Assembly: GCA_019416685.1 (NCBI GenBank)
Contig: DXWV01000088.1
Coordinates: 1-46,503 of the forward strand
DNA: 46,503 bases
Source: Bacteroides sp.
Lineage (GTDB): Bacteria; Bacteroidota; Bacteroidia; Bacteroidales; Bacteroidaceae
Direction: 5' to 3'
Below the pieces are notes generated by a model, which was not told the origin of the DNA, ran no database searches, and saw nothing but the letters and a program-made list of their open reading frames with translations. Every line of letters begins with the position of its first letter. The stretch's first letter is position 1. Shown in pieces: positions 32,316-41,351 of the stretch. The translations under genes and the position numbers were made by a program.

Positions 32316-33365
32316 ATGAATTACGGTATAAGCGTATTATTCAGGGCTATTCCATTGGCGATGGCTTTGTTGTGTTTCGGTTACGGGACATTTATTTATG
32401 TATTGGGGGACGATCCTAACCGTTTGGTAGCCGGTCCCGTTGTATTTTCATTGGGTATGATTTGCATTGCACTCTTTGCCACGGCTGCTACTATCATACG
32501 CCAGATAATTCATACATACGGACGAAATTCTCAATATGCTTTGCCTGTCATTGCCTATTTGGTTGCCGTAATTACTATCATTGGTGGTATTGTTCTTTTT
32601 ACTTCTTCTGACGACTCCTATTCATTCGTTGCCGGGCATGTAGTGACCGGAGTAGGGTTAATTACAATTTGTGTGGCAACTGCCGCCACCTCTTCCACCC
32701 GTTTTTCCTTAATTCCCACTAATGCGAAAGATACCGGACACGATGTTCCTCAGAAAGCTTTTACAGCCGGACAAGAACGTATATTAAAAGGGATAGCAGT
32801 TATAGCCTCTGGGGTTACTTGGATATGGGCTTTCCTTCTGTTGGGGCAGAGCGAAATACATCCTGCTTATTTCGTTGCCGGACATGTAATGGTGGGACTT
32901 GCTTGTATTTGTACCAGTCTGATTGCTTTGGTGGCAACCATTGCCCGTCAGATAAGGAATGTATATTCGGCTACAGAACGTAACCGATGGCCCAAACTGG
33001 TACTGTTAATGGGGACTGTTTCCTTTGTTTGGGGATTGTTTGTTATCTTTGCCGATTCAAGTACTACAAATGGAGTAATTGGTTACATAATGATTGGATT
33101 AGGGTTGGTTTGTTACAGTATTTCCAGCAAAGTAATCTTGTTGGCCAAAGTTTGGCGACATGAGTTTGCCTTATCCAGCCGCATTCCTATCATTCCTGTC
33201 CTGACAGCATTAGTATGTTTGTTTTTGGCAGCTTTTACCTTTGAATTAGGAACCATTCACGAAGATTATTTCATTCCTGCTCGTGTTTTAACAGGTTTGG
33301 GAGCTATTTGTTTCACTCTTTTTTCTATCGTTAGTATTCTGGAAAGTGGTACATCCTCCAAGTAG
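32316..33365 (+). CDS. YhiM-like inner-membrane protein (DUF2776)
   Basis: The 349-residue protein has about ten helices arranged as repeated units, each with a (Y/F)FVAGHV-type loop (SFVAGHVVTGVGLITICVAT, YFVAGHVMVGLACICTSLIA, and related RLVAGPVVFSLGM and YFIPARVLTGLGAICFTLFS). The pattern and the ending TLFSIVSILE strongly resemble E. coli YhiM from memory. YhiM has been linked to acid stress, but its transport activity is not known. No clear -7 box was found upstream. It is followed by a MITE-like element, not by a co-directional partner. Confidence 0.82.
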   Translation: MNYGISVLFRAIPLAMALLCFGYGTFIYVLGDDPNRLVAGPVVFSLGMICIALFATAATIIRQIIHTYGRNSQYALPVIAYLVAVITIIGGIVLFTSSDDSYSFVAGHVVTGVGLITICVATAATSSTRFSLIPTNAKDTGHDVPQKAFTAGQERILKGIAVIASGVTWIWAFLLLGQSEIHPAYFVAGHVMVGLACICTSLIALVATIARQIRNVYSATERNRWPKLVLLMGTVSFVWGLFVIFADSSTTNGVIGYIMIGLGLVCYSISSKVILLAKVWRHEFALSSRIPIIPVLTALVCLFLAAFTFELGTIHEDYFIPARVLTGLGAICFTLFSIVSILESGTSSK

Positions 33366-33384
33366 TGAAAATAACATTTGTCTA

Positions 33385-33473
33385 TTAGAAGCTGTTTTGA
33401 ATTTATCGTCTAATGTTTTAAGATAAAAGTCAATCAAAAAAAGATATTTGTAGAAATTCAAAACGGCTTCTAA
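33385..33473. mobile_element. 89-bp MITE-like element
   Basis: Terminal inverted repeats of 20 bases (TTAGAAGCTGTTTTGAATTT and its complement, 19/20) bound an AT-rich interior with no reading frame. Its end sequence resembles that of the palindromic element at 2674-2846 (AGAGCCTRTTTAAATTTT). It sits just after the YhiM-like gene. Confidence 0.6.
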
Positions 33474-33644
33474 ATAATGCCGGTAGTTGAGAACTTTTCT
33501 TTAATTGCCGTTTTTTTTATTATTCATGAATCCGAAACTGTTTTCTTTTGTATCTCTCTTTTAAATTATCTGCTAAATTCAATTCAAGATTGTACTTAAT
33601 ACAAATTAGTTGTTGTTTTATGCATTTATATATCTAATTTTAAT

Positions 33645-33652
33645 TAGCTTTG
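33645..33652 (+). promoter_or_regulatory. -7 box before the broken membrane gene
   Basis: TAGCTTTG lies 10 bp before the ATG at 33662. It may now serve mainly the peroxidase gene downstream. Confidence 0.55.
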
Positions 33653-33661
33653 TGGTGTTAA

Positions 33662-33981
33662 ATGAAAAGCATCATGCACAAGCAATCATTATTAGAAACA
33701 ATTTACTTTGCATTAGCAGTAATATTGCAGGTAACGACAGATAATTTCCCGCTTTCTTTTTTTTGCATCTCCTTTAAATGTAATTTGGGGTATAGCGTGG
33801 GAATATCTGTTATTACGTTTGTACAGAGAAGACAGTAAACCAATATTATCCAGCTTCACACACAAGTATACTTTCTATTTTAATATTAATTGGAGATAGT
33901 CTGGTGATTGATTTGTTTTTCCGGTTATCTGATGTAGTTGCTGTTTTTATGTCCGAAGATTTATACAATCACAATAACTAA
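33662..33981 (+). pseudogene. Frameshifted membrane-protein gene, perhaps cytochrome c biogenesis
   Basis: Three frames join into one plausible protein. The first reads KQSLLETIYFALAVILQVTT then DNFPLSFF. After a run of eight T (33757-33764) it continues as FASPLNVIWGIAWEYLLLRL then YREDSKPILSS. A second shift near 33875 leads to SILILIGDSLVIDLFFRLSD and a stop at 33981. The pattern (hydrophobic helix, F-x-ASP-x-N, helix, charged loop, helix) recalls the N-terminus of Bacteroides ResB/CcsA-type cytochrome c biogenesis proteins, and a haem peroxidase gene follows 17 bp downstream. Identity is tentative. With two shifts and a short C-terminus it cannot encode a complete protein. Confidence 0.5.
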
Positions 33982-33998
33982 CTAAAAAAGAATACACA

Positions 33999-35387
33999 AT
34001 GAAAAAGAGCACAAAACTAATTATCGCATTACTGGTAGTAGTCGGTTTGTTGGCTATCACCTATTGCGTAGTAAACAAAGCCCCGTCACAGGAACTTACT
34101 GCTGATGCACAAATGCAGGAGATTATCACCACCGGTGGTTGTTTACGCTGTCACTCTTCCGATCCTGATCTTCCTTTTTATGCGAACTGGCCTGTTGCCA
34201 ATGACATGATTATGAAAGATGTTGCTGCCGGTTATCGCACTTTTGACATGACAGAAATGGCCGAAGCATTAAAAGCTGGTAAATCCGTTGGTAAAGTAGC
34301 TTTAGCAAAGGTAGAGAAAGTAATGATGGATGGCAGGATGCCTTTGCACCAATATTATATGATGCATTGGGGATCTACTACTACTGATGCAAAAAAAGAG
34401 ATGGCGCTTGCCTGGGTAAAGCAACACCGCCTGGCACATTATGCCAATGGACTTGCTGCTGCTGAATTTGCCAATGAGCCCATACGTCCCATTGCAGATT
34501 CGTTACCAGTAGATATGCACAAAGTTGTTTTAGGAGATATACTGTATCATGATACCCGTCTTTCGGCAGACAATAGTATCTCTTGTGCTTCTTGTCATGG
34601 GTTAAACACCGGCGGTGTAGATAATAAGCGGTATTCTGAGGGGGTTGGCGGGCAATTCGGAGGTGTAAATGCACCTACCGTTTACAATGCAGCTTATAAC
34701 TTCGTACAATTTTGGGACGGACGTGCTAATACGCTCGCTGAACAAGCAGCCGGTCCTCCCTTAAACCCAGTAGAGATGGCTTGCCATTCTTTTGACGAAA
34801 TTATAGCTAAGTTGCAGCAAGATGTTAACTTCACAAAAGCTTTTACAGAAGTATATCCGGAAGGTTACTCGGAAAAAAGTATAACCAATGCTATCGAAGA
34901 GTTTGAGAAGACACTGCTTACTCCCAACTCTCGTTTCGACCGTTATCTGAAGGGTGAGAAGAGTGCAATCAATGATACAGAACTGTCTGGATATGAGCTT
35001 TTCAAAAAGTATGACTGTGCAACATGCCATGTTGGTGAAACTCTTGGCGGACAATCTTATGAGCTGATGGGAGTGAAAAGAGATTATTTCGCTGATCGCG
35101 GTTTGGAAATGACTGAAGAGGACAACGGACGTTTCAAACAGACTAAAACGGATCGTGACAAACACCGCTTTAAAGTTCCCGGTTTGAGAAATATAGCCCT
35201 GACAGCTCCTTATTTCCACGATGGAAGTATGAAAACAATGAAAGACGCTGTTGATTATATGGCAAAATATCAAGTAGATGCTACCTTATCTAATGAAGAG
35301 TTAGGCGAGATTGTAGCATTTCTGGAAACTCTTACAGGAGAATATAAGGGCAAACCTTTGACTAATGATAATAGTAAGGAACTATAG
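33999..35387 (+). CDS. Tri-haem cytochrome c peroxidase
   Basis: This 462-residue envelope protein has an N-terminal hydrophobic segment (LIIALLVVVGLLAITYCVV) acting as signal or anchor. It has three c-type haem sites: CLRCH (residues 48-52) in an extra N-terminal haem domain, then CASCH (about 195-199) and CATCH (about 340-344) in the MauG/CcpA-type core. The core shows NAPTVYNAAYNFVQFWDGRA, GPPLNPVEM and FKVPGLRNIALTAPYFHDGS. Three-haem forms such as E. coli YhjA reduce hydrogen peroxide with electrons from the quinol pool. It should detoxify peroxide in the periplasm. A broken gene possibly for cytochrome c maturation sits 17 bp upstream. Confidence 0.92.
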   Translation: MKKSTKLIIALLVVVGLLAITYCVVNKAPSQELTADAQMQEIITTGGCLRCHSSDPDLPFYANWPVANDMIMKDVAAGYRTFDMTEMAEALKAGKSVGKVALAKVEKVMMDGRMPLHQYYMMHWGSTTTDAKKEMALAWVKQHRLAHYANGLAAAEFANEPIRPIADSLPVDMHKVVLGDILYHDTRLSADNSISCASCHGLNTGGVDNKRYSEGVGGQFGGVNAPTVYNAAYNFVQFWDGRANTLAEQAAGPPLNPVEMACHSFDEIIAKLQQDVNFTKAFTEVYPEGYSEKSITNAIEEFEKTLLTPNSRFDRYLKGEKSAINDTELSGYELFKKYDCATCHVGETLGGQSYELMGVKRDYFADRGLEMTEEDNGRFKQTKTDRDKHRFKVPGLRNIALTAPYFHDGSMKTMKDAVDYMAKYQVDATLSNEELGEIVAFLETLTGEYKGKPLTNDNSKEL

Positions 35388-35408
35388 ATTCCGGACTCTT
35401 AAAAATAA

Positions 35409-35442
35409 TAAGGGGATGTATTGTTAACAATACATCCCCTTA
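35409..35442. terminator. Bidirectional terminator, perfect 34-bp palindrome
   Basis: The 34 bases are fully self-complementary around TTAA, with A/T-rich flanks on both sides. It lies between the converging peroxidase and RRM genes. Confidence 0.8.
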
Positions 35443-35465
35443 CTTATTACTTCTATATGAATGGA

Positions 35466-35711
35466 TTAGTTACGAGGCAAAGCTTCTTTTACTACCATTG
35501 CACGACCTTCATATTCAGCACCGTTCAGTTCTGAAATTACATGCTTAGCTTCATCGTCGTTAGGCATTTCTACAAATGCGAATCCTTTAGATTTACGAGT
35601 GTCACGGTCGATGATCAGTTTCACTGAATCTACTGTTCCATACTCTTCCATTACCTGTCTCAGATCTGCTTCCTTAACACGATAGCTAAGGTTTCCAATG
35701 TACATGTTCAT
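35466..35711 (-). CDS. RRM-domain RNA-binding protein
   Basis: The 81-residue protein is one RNA recognition motif: RNP2 is MYIGNL (residues 3-8) and RNP1 is KGFAFVEM, followed by ELNGAEYEGRAMVVKEA. Single-RRM proteins are abundant in Bacteroides and bind single-stranded RNA as global post-transcriptional regulators. I start at the ATG at 35711 (MNMYIGNLSY). A longer frame to 35753 would add 14 hydrophobic residues outside the domain. The untranslated leader up to the preceding terminator is about 150 nt. A second RRM gene starts at 46477. Confidence 0.88.
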   Translation of the reverse strand: MNMYIGNLSYRVKEADLRQVMEEYGTVDSVKLIIDRDTRKSKGFAFVEMPNDDEAKHVISELNGAEYEGRAMVVKEALPRN

Positions 35712-35866
35712 AAAATACAAAAAATAAAAATTGATAAATAAATTTAGAAACAAGAGAGGTTTGAAATTAAATCCGGATTCAACTGATTAGGTAGAAAATA
35801 GAGTATAATAAAACGATCAATTGTTTTCGGCGCAAATAACGTCATAATATTTGGAATATCAACTAT

Positions 35867-35901
35867 AAAAGGGCATTTATTTTTCAATAAACACCCTTTT
35901 T
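35867..35901 (-). terminator. Terminator after the peroxiredoxin gene
   Basis: On the minus strand AAAAGGGTGTTTATT pairs with AATAAATGCCCTTTT (two wobbles) around a 4-5 base loop. Confidence 0.7.
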
Positions 35902-35923
35902 CATATTTCAGTATCTCTTTTTA

Positions 35924-36556
35924 TTAATGCTTGCTCAGGTAATCGGCCACTCCGTTTTCGGTTGCACTCATAGCGTCCTTACCTTTAGACCAGTTAGCCG
36001 GACAAACTTCACCGTATTCTTCAAAATGCTGCAACGCATCTACCATACGTAATACTTCATCTACATTGCGCCCCAGTGGGAGATCATTGATAACACAATG
36101 ACGAACAATACCCTCTTTATCAATTAAAAACAATCCACGAAAAGCCACCGGAGATCCATCGCACACCCAATTTCCATTTTCATCGGGAGCATAACTTCCA
36201 GCCAGTACTCCATAGCTCTCAGAGATTGATTTAGAGAAATCGGATACAATAGGATATTTTACGCCCTGAATACCTCCTTCACTCTTCGGCATTTGCAGCC
36301 AGGAGTAATGTGAGTATTCGGAGTCCACAGAGCAACCTACCAGAGCAACATTCCGTTTTTCAAATTCGGCAAATTTTTCCTGGAAAGCATGTAGTTCGGT
36401 AGGACATACAAATGTAAAATCCATCGGATAGAAGAAAAATACTACATACTTTTTACCTTTATATCGGTCCAGTGAGAAATTCGGAACGATTTCATGCCCA
36501 TTAATTACTGCCGTGGCATTGAATTTCGGCGCTTGTTTTCCAATTAATGATCTCAT
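35924..36556 (-). CDS. 2-Cys peroxiredoxin (AhpC/Prx type)
   Basis: The 210-residue thiol peroxidase has the peroxidatic Cys in PMDFTFVCPTELHAFQ (about residue 51) and the resolving Cys in GEVCPANWSKG (about 179), with GGIQGVKYPIVSDFSKSISE and VAFRGLFLIDKEG between. This is the typical 2-Cys arrangement. It reduces hydrogen peroxide and organic peroxides in the cytoplasm. No reductase gene (ahpF) is next to it, so it would use another disulfide reductase or thioredoxin. It is monocistronic and lies beside, but not within, the xylose operon. Confidence 0.92.
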   Translation of the reverse strand: MRSLIGKQAPKFNATAVINGHEIVPNFSLDRYKGKKYVVFFFYPMDFTFVCPTELHAFQEKFAEFEKRNVALVGCSVDSEYSHYSWLQMPKSEGGIQGVKYPIVSDFSKSISESYGVLAGSYAPDENGNWVCDGSPVAFRGLFLIDKEGIVRHCVINDLPLGRNVDEVLRMVDALQHFEEYGEVCPANWSKGKDAMSATENGVADYLSKH

Positions 36557-36706
36557 AATTATCTTCTGTTTTAGATGTTATTTAATGATTTATCGGAAAA
36601 ACAAAGCACATCGGTCTTTGTTCGTAAAACAAAGATTAACGATACATAATATTTCTCTATTTAGTATGAAAACATATTCATAAACTATTGAATATCAATG
36701 ATTATA

Positions 36707-36720
36707 AAAGTACGTACTTT
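36707..36720. repeat. AAAGTACGTACTTT palindrome
   Basis: This perfect 14-bp palindrome, 150 bp upstream of the peroxiredoxin start, contains the 12-mer found twice at 2361-2397. Confidence 0.5.
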
Positions 36721-36730
36721 ATACATATAA

Positions 36731-36788
36731 ACTATGCATTTTAAGTATGTGTTAATAACCTAATTAACGCATACTTAAAATGCATAGT
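36731..36788 (-). terminator. Long hairpin after xylE
   Basis: Arms 36731-36756 and 36763-36788 pair nearly perfectly over 25-26 bp, about 24 bases past the xylE stop. It lacks a strong T-run, so it may act as a 3'-end protector or a weak terminator. Confidence 0.55.
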
Positions 36789-36811
36789 CTATATATAAAA
36801 GAACCTATATA

Positions 36812-38275
36812 TTAAATTCCTTTTTTTCTATCTTTCCAAAGTTTACTCATATCTTCCAGAGTTTTACCTTTCGTCTCCGGTACCCAGCGCCATACAAAGA
36901 TAGCGGCAATTACACAGATAATTCCGTAAAGGCTGTATGCAAACATCGGACTGAAATCGTAGAGTGCAGGGAAGGTAGAGGATATAATATAGTTGAATAT
37001 CCATTGAAATGCCACTGCAATGGCAACTGCTTTGCCGCGGATCGTATTCGGAAAGATTTCTGAGATTAATACCCAGCAGATAGGTCCCCATGACATCATA
37101 AAGAAGGCAGCATAAATGATAACTGATACTACGGGGAAAATACCTTTGATAGCCATACTATCACACAAAGCAACAGCAAAAGCTCCGAATGCCATACCGA
37201 TGGAACCAATAATAAGTAATGGTTTACGGCCAAACTTATCTACAGTAAAGATGGCAATCAGAGTGAAGATGATATTTACAATACCCATGATCACTGTCTG
37301 CATCATACCCCCACCCTCAGCACCGGCATTTTCAAAAATACGCGGAGCATAGTATAGTACAGCATTAATACCGATAGCCTGCTGGAATACAGAAAGCAGA
37401 ATTCCTATTACGATTACTGCAACACCATAAGTAAATAGTTTCTCTGTTTTTTCCTGAGAAGTGGCTTTGATTTCTGCTAATATTTCTTTTGCTTTCGAAG
37501 CACCATTTACTTTCTCCAGAATAGAGTACGCTTTCTGGTCCTGATCTATCATCACCAGATAACGCGGAGTTTTGGGAACGAAGAATAGTAACAGACCAAA
37601 CATAGCCGCCGGGAATGCCTCGGAGCCGAACATGTAACGCCATCCTTCATATACAGTCCACATATCAGACTCGCTACTGACAGAAAGAACACCTGTCATT
37701 CCGTCTTTATTGATGATCGGATTCTGATGATCACCTATAATAAGATAGTTAACGAAATATACCACTAACATACCGAAGATAATGGCAAACTGGTTGCAGG
37801 AAACCAATGTTCCGCGAATATTAGACGGGGCTATTTCGGCAATGTACATCGGACATACGGCAGATGCCAGTCCTACTCCAATACCACCTAAAACGCGGTA
37901 CAGATTGAATGCAATAAGCAGATTCATATCAGCCTTACCGTATTCAAAAAACAAAAATTCGGGATAGTAAGAACCTAATGCAGAGAGAAAGAAAAGTACA
38001 GCTGCCAGCCGTAATGAATTACGACGTCCCAATCGGGAGGCAAAGACTCCGGATAATGCACCCCCCAGCACACAACCTATCAAAGCACTTGAAGAAGTGA
38101 TGCCGTGCATAACCTTGTCATACTGAAAATCGGTAGCAGTAAGGAAGAAGGCTTCAAGCCCTTTTTCTGCCCCTGAGATCACTGCGGTGTCATAACCAAA
38201 CAGCAATCCGCCCAGAATGGCTACTGATGTTATGGAATATAGGTAGAGTTTACTACCTTCATTTGTATTATTCAT
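36812..38275 (-). CDS. xylE: D-xylose/proton symporter (MFS sugar porter)
   Basis: The 487-residue protein has 12 helices and the full set of sugar-porter motifs: GGLLFGYDTAVISG in helix 1, SRLGRRNSL (loop 2-3), YRVLGGIGVGLASAVCPMYI and SNIRG (helices 4-5), QQAIGINAVLYYAPRIF (helix 7, sugar site) and PETKGKTLEDM after helix 12. With xylA and xylB upstream on the same strand, xylose is the obvious substrate. It is the last gene of the operon. The 131-bp gap to xylA is filled with tandem and inverted repeats that may tune its expression. Confidence 0.93.
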   Translation of the reverse strand: MNNTNEGSKLYLYSITSVAILGGLLFGYDTAVISGAEKGLEAFFLTATDFQYDKVMHGITSSSALIGCVLGGALSGVFASRLGRRNSLRLAAVLFFLSALGSYYPEFLFFEYGKADMNLLIAFNLYRVLGGIGVGLASAVCPMYIAEIAPSNIRGTLVSCNQFAIIFGMLVVYFVNYLIIGDHQNPIINKDGMTGVLSVSSESDMWTVYEGWRYMFGSEAFPAAMFGLLLFFVPKTPRYLVMIDQDQKAYSILEKVNGASKAKEILAEIKATSQEKTEKLFTYGVAVIVIGILLSVFQQAIGINAVLYYAPRIFENAGAEGGGMMQTVIMGIVNIIFTLIAIFTVDKFGRKPLLIIGSIGMAFGAFAVALCDSMAIKGIFPVVSVIIYAAFFMMSWGPICWVLISEIFPNTIRGKAVAIAVAFQWIFNYIISSTFPALYDFSPMFAYSLYGIICVIAAIFVWRWVPETKGKTLEDMSKLWKDRKKGI

Positions 38276-38280
38276 AATAA

Positions 38281-38406
38281 ATAGTGATAAGTGAGTAGTG
38301 ATTAGTGATAAGTAAGTAGTGATAGGTGAGCAGTGATAAGTGAGTAGCTGCTATGCGCTACATACCGCATGGCACTAATCACTTATCACTAAAAAACTCA
38401 TCACTA
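38281..38406. repeat. Tandem and inverted AGTGATAAGTGAGT repeats between xylA and xylE
   Basis: Variants of AGTGATAAGTGAGT occur about four times between 38283 and 38346. A complementary copy (CACTAATCACTTATCACTA) lies at 38373-38391, and a short outer complement (ATCACTATT) closes the stretch. The xyl mRNA would fold into alternative hairpins here. Confidence 0.7.
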
Positions 38407-39723
38407 TTAACAATACATCGCTACGATTGCTTCATATAATTCTTGCTTGCCGCTGGTTTGCTTGGGTTCGCCGTTTGCTTTAGCATATGACACCAGATCT
38501 TCCAGAGACAGTTTACCATCTTCAAATTCTTTACCCTTACCGGCATCAAATGAGGCATAACGATCAGCAAGCATCTTTTTATATGGAGACTCATTCAGCA
38601 GATTGGCTGCACTTTCCAGAGCACGGGCCATAGCATCCATACCGGCAATGTGAGCTATAAAGATGTCTTCCAGATCGGTAGAGTTACGACGGGTTTTGGC
38701 GTCAAAGTTTGTACCCCCATTACCCAGTCCGTCATTACGGATAATCTGCATCATAGCCTGTGTCAGTTCATAGTTGTCGATAGGGAACTGGTCTGTGTCC
38801 CAACCATTCTGATAGTCGCCACGGTTGGCGTCAATAGAACCCAGCATACCATTGTCGACTGCTACTGCCAGTTCGTGTTCAAAAGTATGACCAGCCAATG
38901 TTGCATGGTTTACTTCGATATTTACCTTAAAGTCTTTGTCCAACCCATGAGCTTTCAGGAAACCGATCACTGTTTCAGTATCTACATCGTATTGATGTTT
39001 GGTAGGTTCCATTGGTTTGGGTTCAATCAAGAAAGTACCTTTGAAGCCACGGGCACGGGCATAGTCACGGGCTATCATCAGCATCTGAGCGAGGTGTTCC
39101 TTTTCACGTTTCTGATCCGTATTCAACAGTGACATGTAGCCTTCGCGTCCACCCCAAAATACATAATTAGAACCACCTAATTCGATCGTTGCATCAATTG
39201 CATTCTTAATCTGAACAGCAGCACGAGCCACTACATCGAAATCCGGATTGGTAGCTGCACCATTCATATAACGTGCATGACCGAATACGTTGGCAGTGCC
39301 CCACAACAGTTTGATGCCTGTTTCTGCCTGTTTTTGTTTAGCGTAAGCGACAATTTCTTTCAGGTTAGCTTCGTATTCTTCAATTGTATCAGCTTCTGTC
39401 ACCAAGTCTACGTCGTGAAAACAGTAATATTCGATACCCATTTTTTGCATGAATTCAAAGCCTGCATCCATTTTGTTTTTAGCAGCCTGAACGGGATTAT
39501 TTTCACCATTCCATGGGAACTGTTTTGTTCCACCACCAAACTGATCGCCACCTTCCGCACAGAGTGTATGCCACCATGCCATGGCGAATTTCAGCCAATC
39601 TTTCATTTTCTTACCATTGATCACCTTTTCAGCATCGTAGTAGCGGAATGCCATTGGGTTTTTACTATCTTTACCTTCAAATTTAATTTTTTCAATTCCG
39701 GGGAAATACTCTTTTGTTGCCAT
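38407..39723 (-). CDS. xylA: Xylose isomerase
   Basis: XylA converts D-xylose to D-xylulose with two divalent metal ions. At 438 residues it is the longer class II form. Motifs are YYCFHDVDLVTEADTIEEYE (catalytic His and Asp near residues 101-104), VFWGGREGYMSLLNTD, LIEPKPMEPTKHQYDVDTET (metal Glu), NIEVNHATLAGHTFEHELA and GSIDANRGDYQNGWDTDQFP (metal Asp cluster). It lies between xylB and xylE in one minus-strand operon, 77 bp after xylB. Confidence 0.97.
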   Translation of the reverse strand: MATKEYFPGIEKIKFEGKDSKNPMAFRYYDAEKVINGKKMKDWLKFAMAWWHTLCAEGGDQFGGGTKQFPWNGENNPVQAAKNKMDAGFEFMQKMGIEYYCFHDVDLVTEADTIEEYEANLKEIVAYAKQKQAETGIKLLWGTANVFGHARYMNGAATNPDFDVVARAAVQIKNAIDATIELGGSNYVFWGGREGYMSLLNTDQKREKEHLAQMLMIARDYARARGFKGTFLIEPKPMEPTKHQYDVDTETVIGFLKAHGLDKDFKVNIEVNHATLAGHTFEHELAVAVDNGMLGSIDANRGDYQNGWDTDQFPIDNYELTQAMMQIIRNDGLGNGGTNFDAKTRRNSTDLEDIFIAHIAGMDAMARALESAANLLNESPYKKMLADRYASFDAGKGKEFEDGKLSLEDLVSYAKANGEPKQTSGKQELYEAIVAMYC

Positions 39724-39800
39724 AATTTAAATTAATTGATTGTGTAACTGATGTATACTGATTATATATCGGCTACAGGGTTTATACTTTGTTTTTTAGA

Positions 39801-41291
39801 CTATTTATTCATTGATTGTTCCAGGCAGAATTTCCATCTTTCATAAGCTTCTGCATACTCTTGTTGTTTGGTAGTATCAGGTTCAATTACTTCCAGTTTG
39901 TCCAGTGTGGCAAATGCCTCATTGTTGTCCTTATAAATACCTGCTCCGATACCTGCTCCTTTGGCTGCCCCTACAGATCCGTCCGTATCATAAAGCTCAA
40001 TGGTAGCGCCTGTTACACCTGCCAGAGTAGTACGGAAGACAGGACTTAAAAACATATTGGCCTGTCCTGCATGGATTTTTTGTACCGGGATACCCATTTG
40101 CCCCATAATGTCAATACCATATTTGAACGAGAATACTATACCTTCTTGGGCTGCACGAATTATATGTTGCTTGCTGTGTGCATTGAAGTCCAGACCGCGG
40201 ATGCTGCAACCTATTTCTTTGTTACATAACATACGTTCGGCACCATTGCCAAAAGGAAGTATACTAAGCCCTGCACTACCAATGGGAGCTGTTGCAGCCA
40301 ATACATTCATATCATTATATGAAATACCTTCAGGAGCAACATTGCGTTTTATCCATGAATTGAGAATACCGGTTCCGTTTATACAGAGTAATACTCCGAG
40401 ACGGGTTTGGCTGGCACTGTGATTAACGTGTGCAAAGGTATTGACACGTGATTGAGGGTCATAGTTTACCTCACCATTTACTCCATACACCACGCCGGAT
40501 GTCCCCGCTGTAGATGCAATTTCACCCGGATTGAATACATTCAGTGAAAGAGCATTGTTGGGTTGGTCACCTGCACGATAAGTAATAGATGTACCTTCTT
40601 TCAAACCCAATTCTTTCGCAGCAGCTGCACTTACATGTCCCTGCTCTGCAAAAGTCGGTTTAACATCAGCAATCAGCGATTCATCAAAACCGTAATATTT
40701 CATCAGGAAATCGGCTAACCGGTTGTTTTTGAAGTCCCAGAATATACCTTCGGAAAGTCCTTCCACAGTTGTACAAATGTCTCCGCTCAATTTCATTGCG
40801 ATGTAATCACCCGGAAGCATTATTTTATAAATCTGCTCATAGATAGTGGGCTCATTTTCTTTGATCCATGCCAGTTTGGATGCTGTAAAGTTACCCGGAG
40901 AGTTTAATAAGTGCGAAAGGCAAAGTTCTTCTCCGAGGGTCTCGAATGCTTTTTGTCCATAAGGAACAGCGCGCGAATCACACCAGATAATAGCAGGACG
41001 AAGTACTTTTTGATTTTTATCTACACATACCAGTCCATGCATCTGGTAAGAAATACCGATAGCTTTAATATCAGTAGCATCCACACCCGATTCTGCCAGA
41101 ATGGCTTGTGTGGAAAGTTTTAAGTTCTCCCACCAGTTTTCCGGATCTTGTTCTGCCCATCCGGTATGAACAGCAATAATAGCAGCTTCTGTTTTTGGAA
41201 AAAATGCCGAAGCTATACACTTGCCCGTCTCAGCATTTACAAGACTTGCCTTAACAGACGAACTACCGATGTCATAACCTAATAGATACAT
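39801..41291 (-). CDS. xylB: Xylulokinase
   Basis: This 496-residue FGGY-family kinase phosphorylates D-xylulose to xylulose 5-phosphate for the pentose phosphate pathway. It starts with the ATPase-fold phosphate loop LLGYDIGSSSVKASLVNAET, then GISYQMHGLVCVD and IWCDSRAVPYG with the substrate region. The second domain has STAGTSGVVYGV and the family signature region HAGQANMFLSPVFRTTLAGV followed by GSVGAAKGAGIGAGIYKD. The operon position between the Nudix regulator and xylA supports xylulose over other ketoses. Confidence 0.94.
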   Translation of the reverse strand: MYLLGYDIGSSSVKASLVNAETGKCIASAFFPKTEAAIIAVHTGWAEQDPENWWENLKLSTQAILAESGVDATDIKAIGISYQMHGLVCVDKNQKVLRPAIIWCDSRAVPYGQKAFETLGEELCLSHLLNSPGNFTASKLAWIKENEPTIYEQIYKIMLPGDYIAMKLSGDICTTVEGLSEGIFWDFKNNRLADFLMKYYGFDESLIADVKPTFAEQGHVSAAAAKELGLKEGTSITYRAGDQPNNALSLNVFNPGEIASTAGTSGVVYGVNGEVNYDPQSRVNTFAHVNHSASQTRLGVLLCINGTGILNSWIKRNVAPEGISYNDMNVLAATAPIGSAGLSILPFGNGAERMLCNKEIGCSIRGLDFNAHSKQHIIRAAQEGIVFSFKYGIDIMGQMGIPVQKIHAGQANMFLSPVFRTTLAGVTGATIELYDTDGSVGAAKGAGIGAGIYKDNNEAFATLDKLEVIEPDTTKQQEYAEAYERWKFCLEQSMNK

Positions 41292-41351
41292 GATGTTATT
41301 TACGATTTTACGATTTATAATTAACGATTGGAGAATCTTTATAATTTCCTC

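Noticed and set aside
38281..38406. CRISPR-like array
   Set aside because: Repeats are short, variable and directly adjacent, without unique spacers or cas genes.
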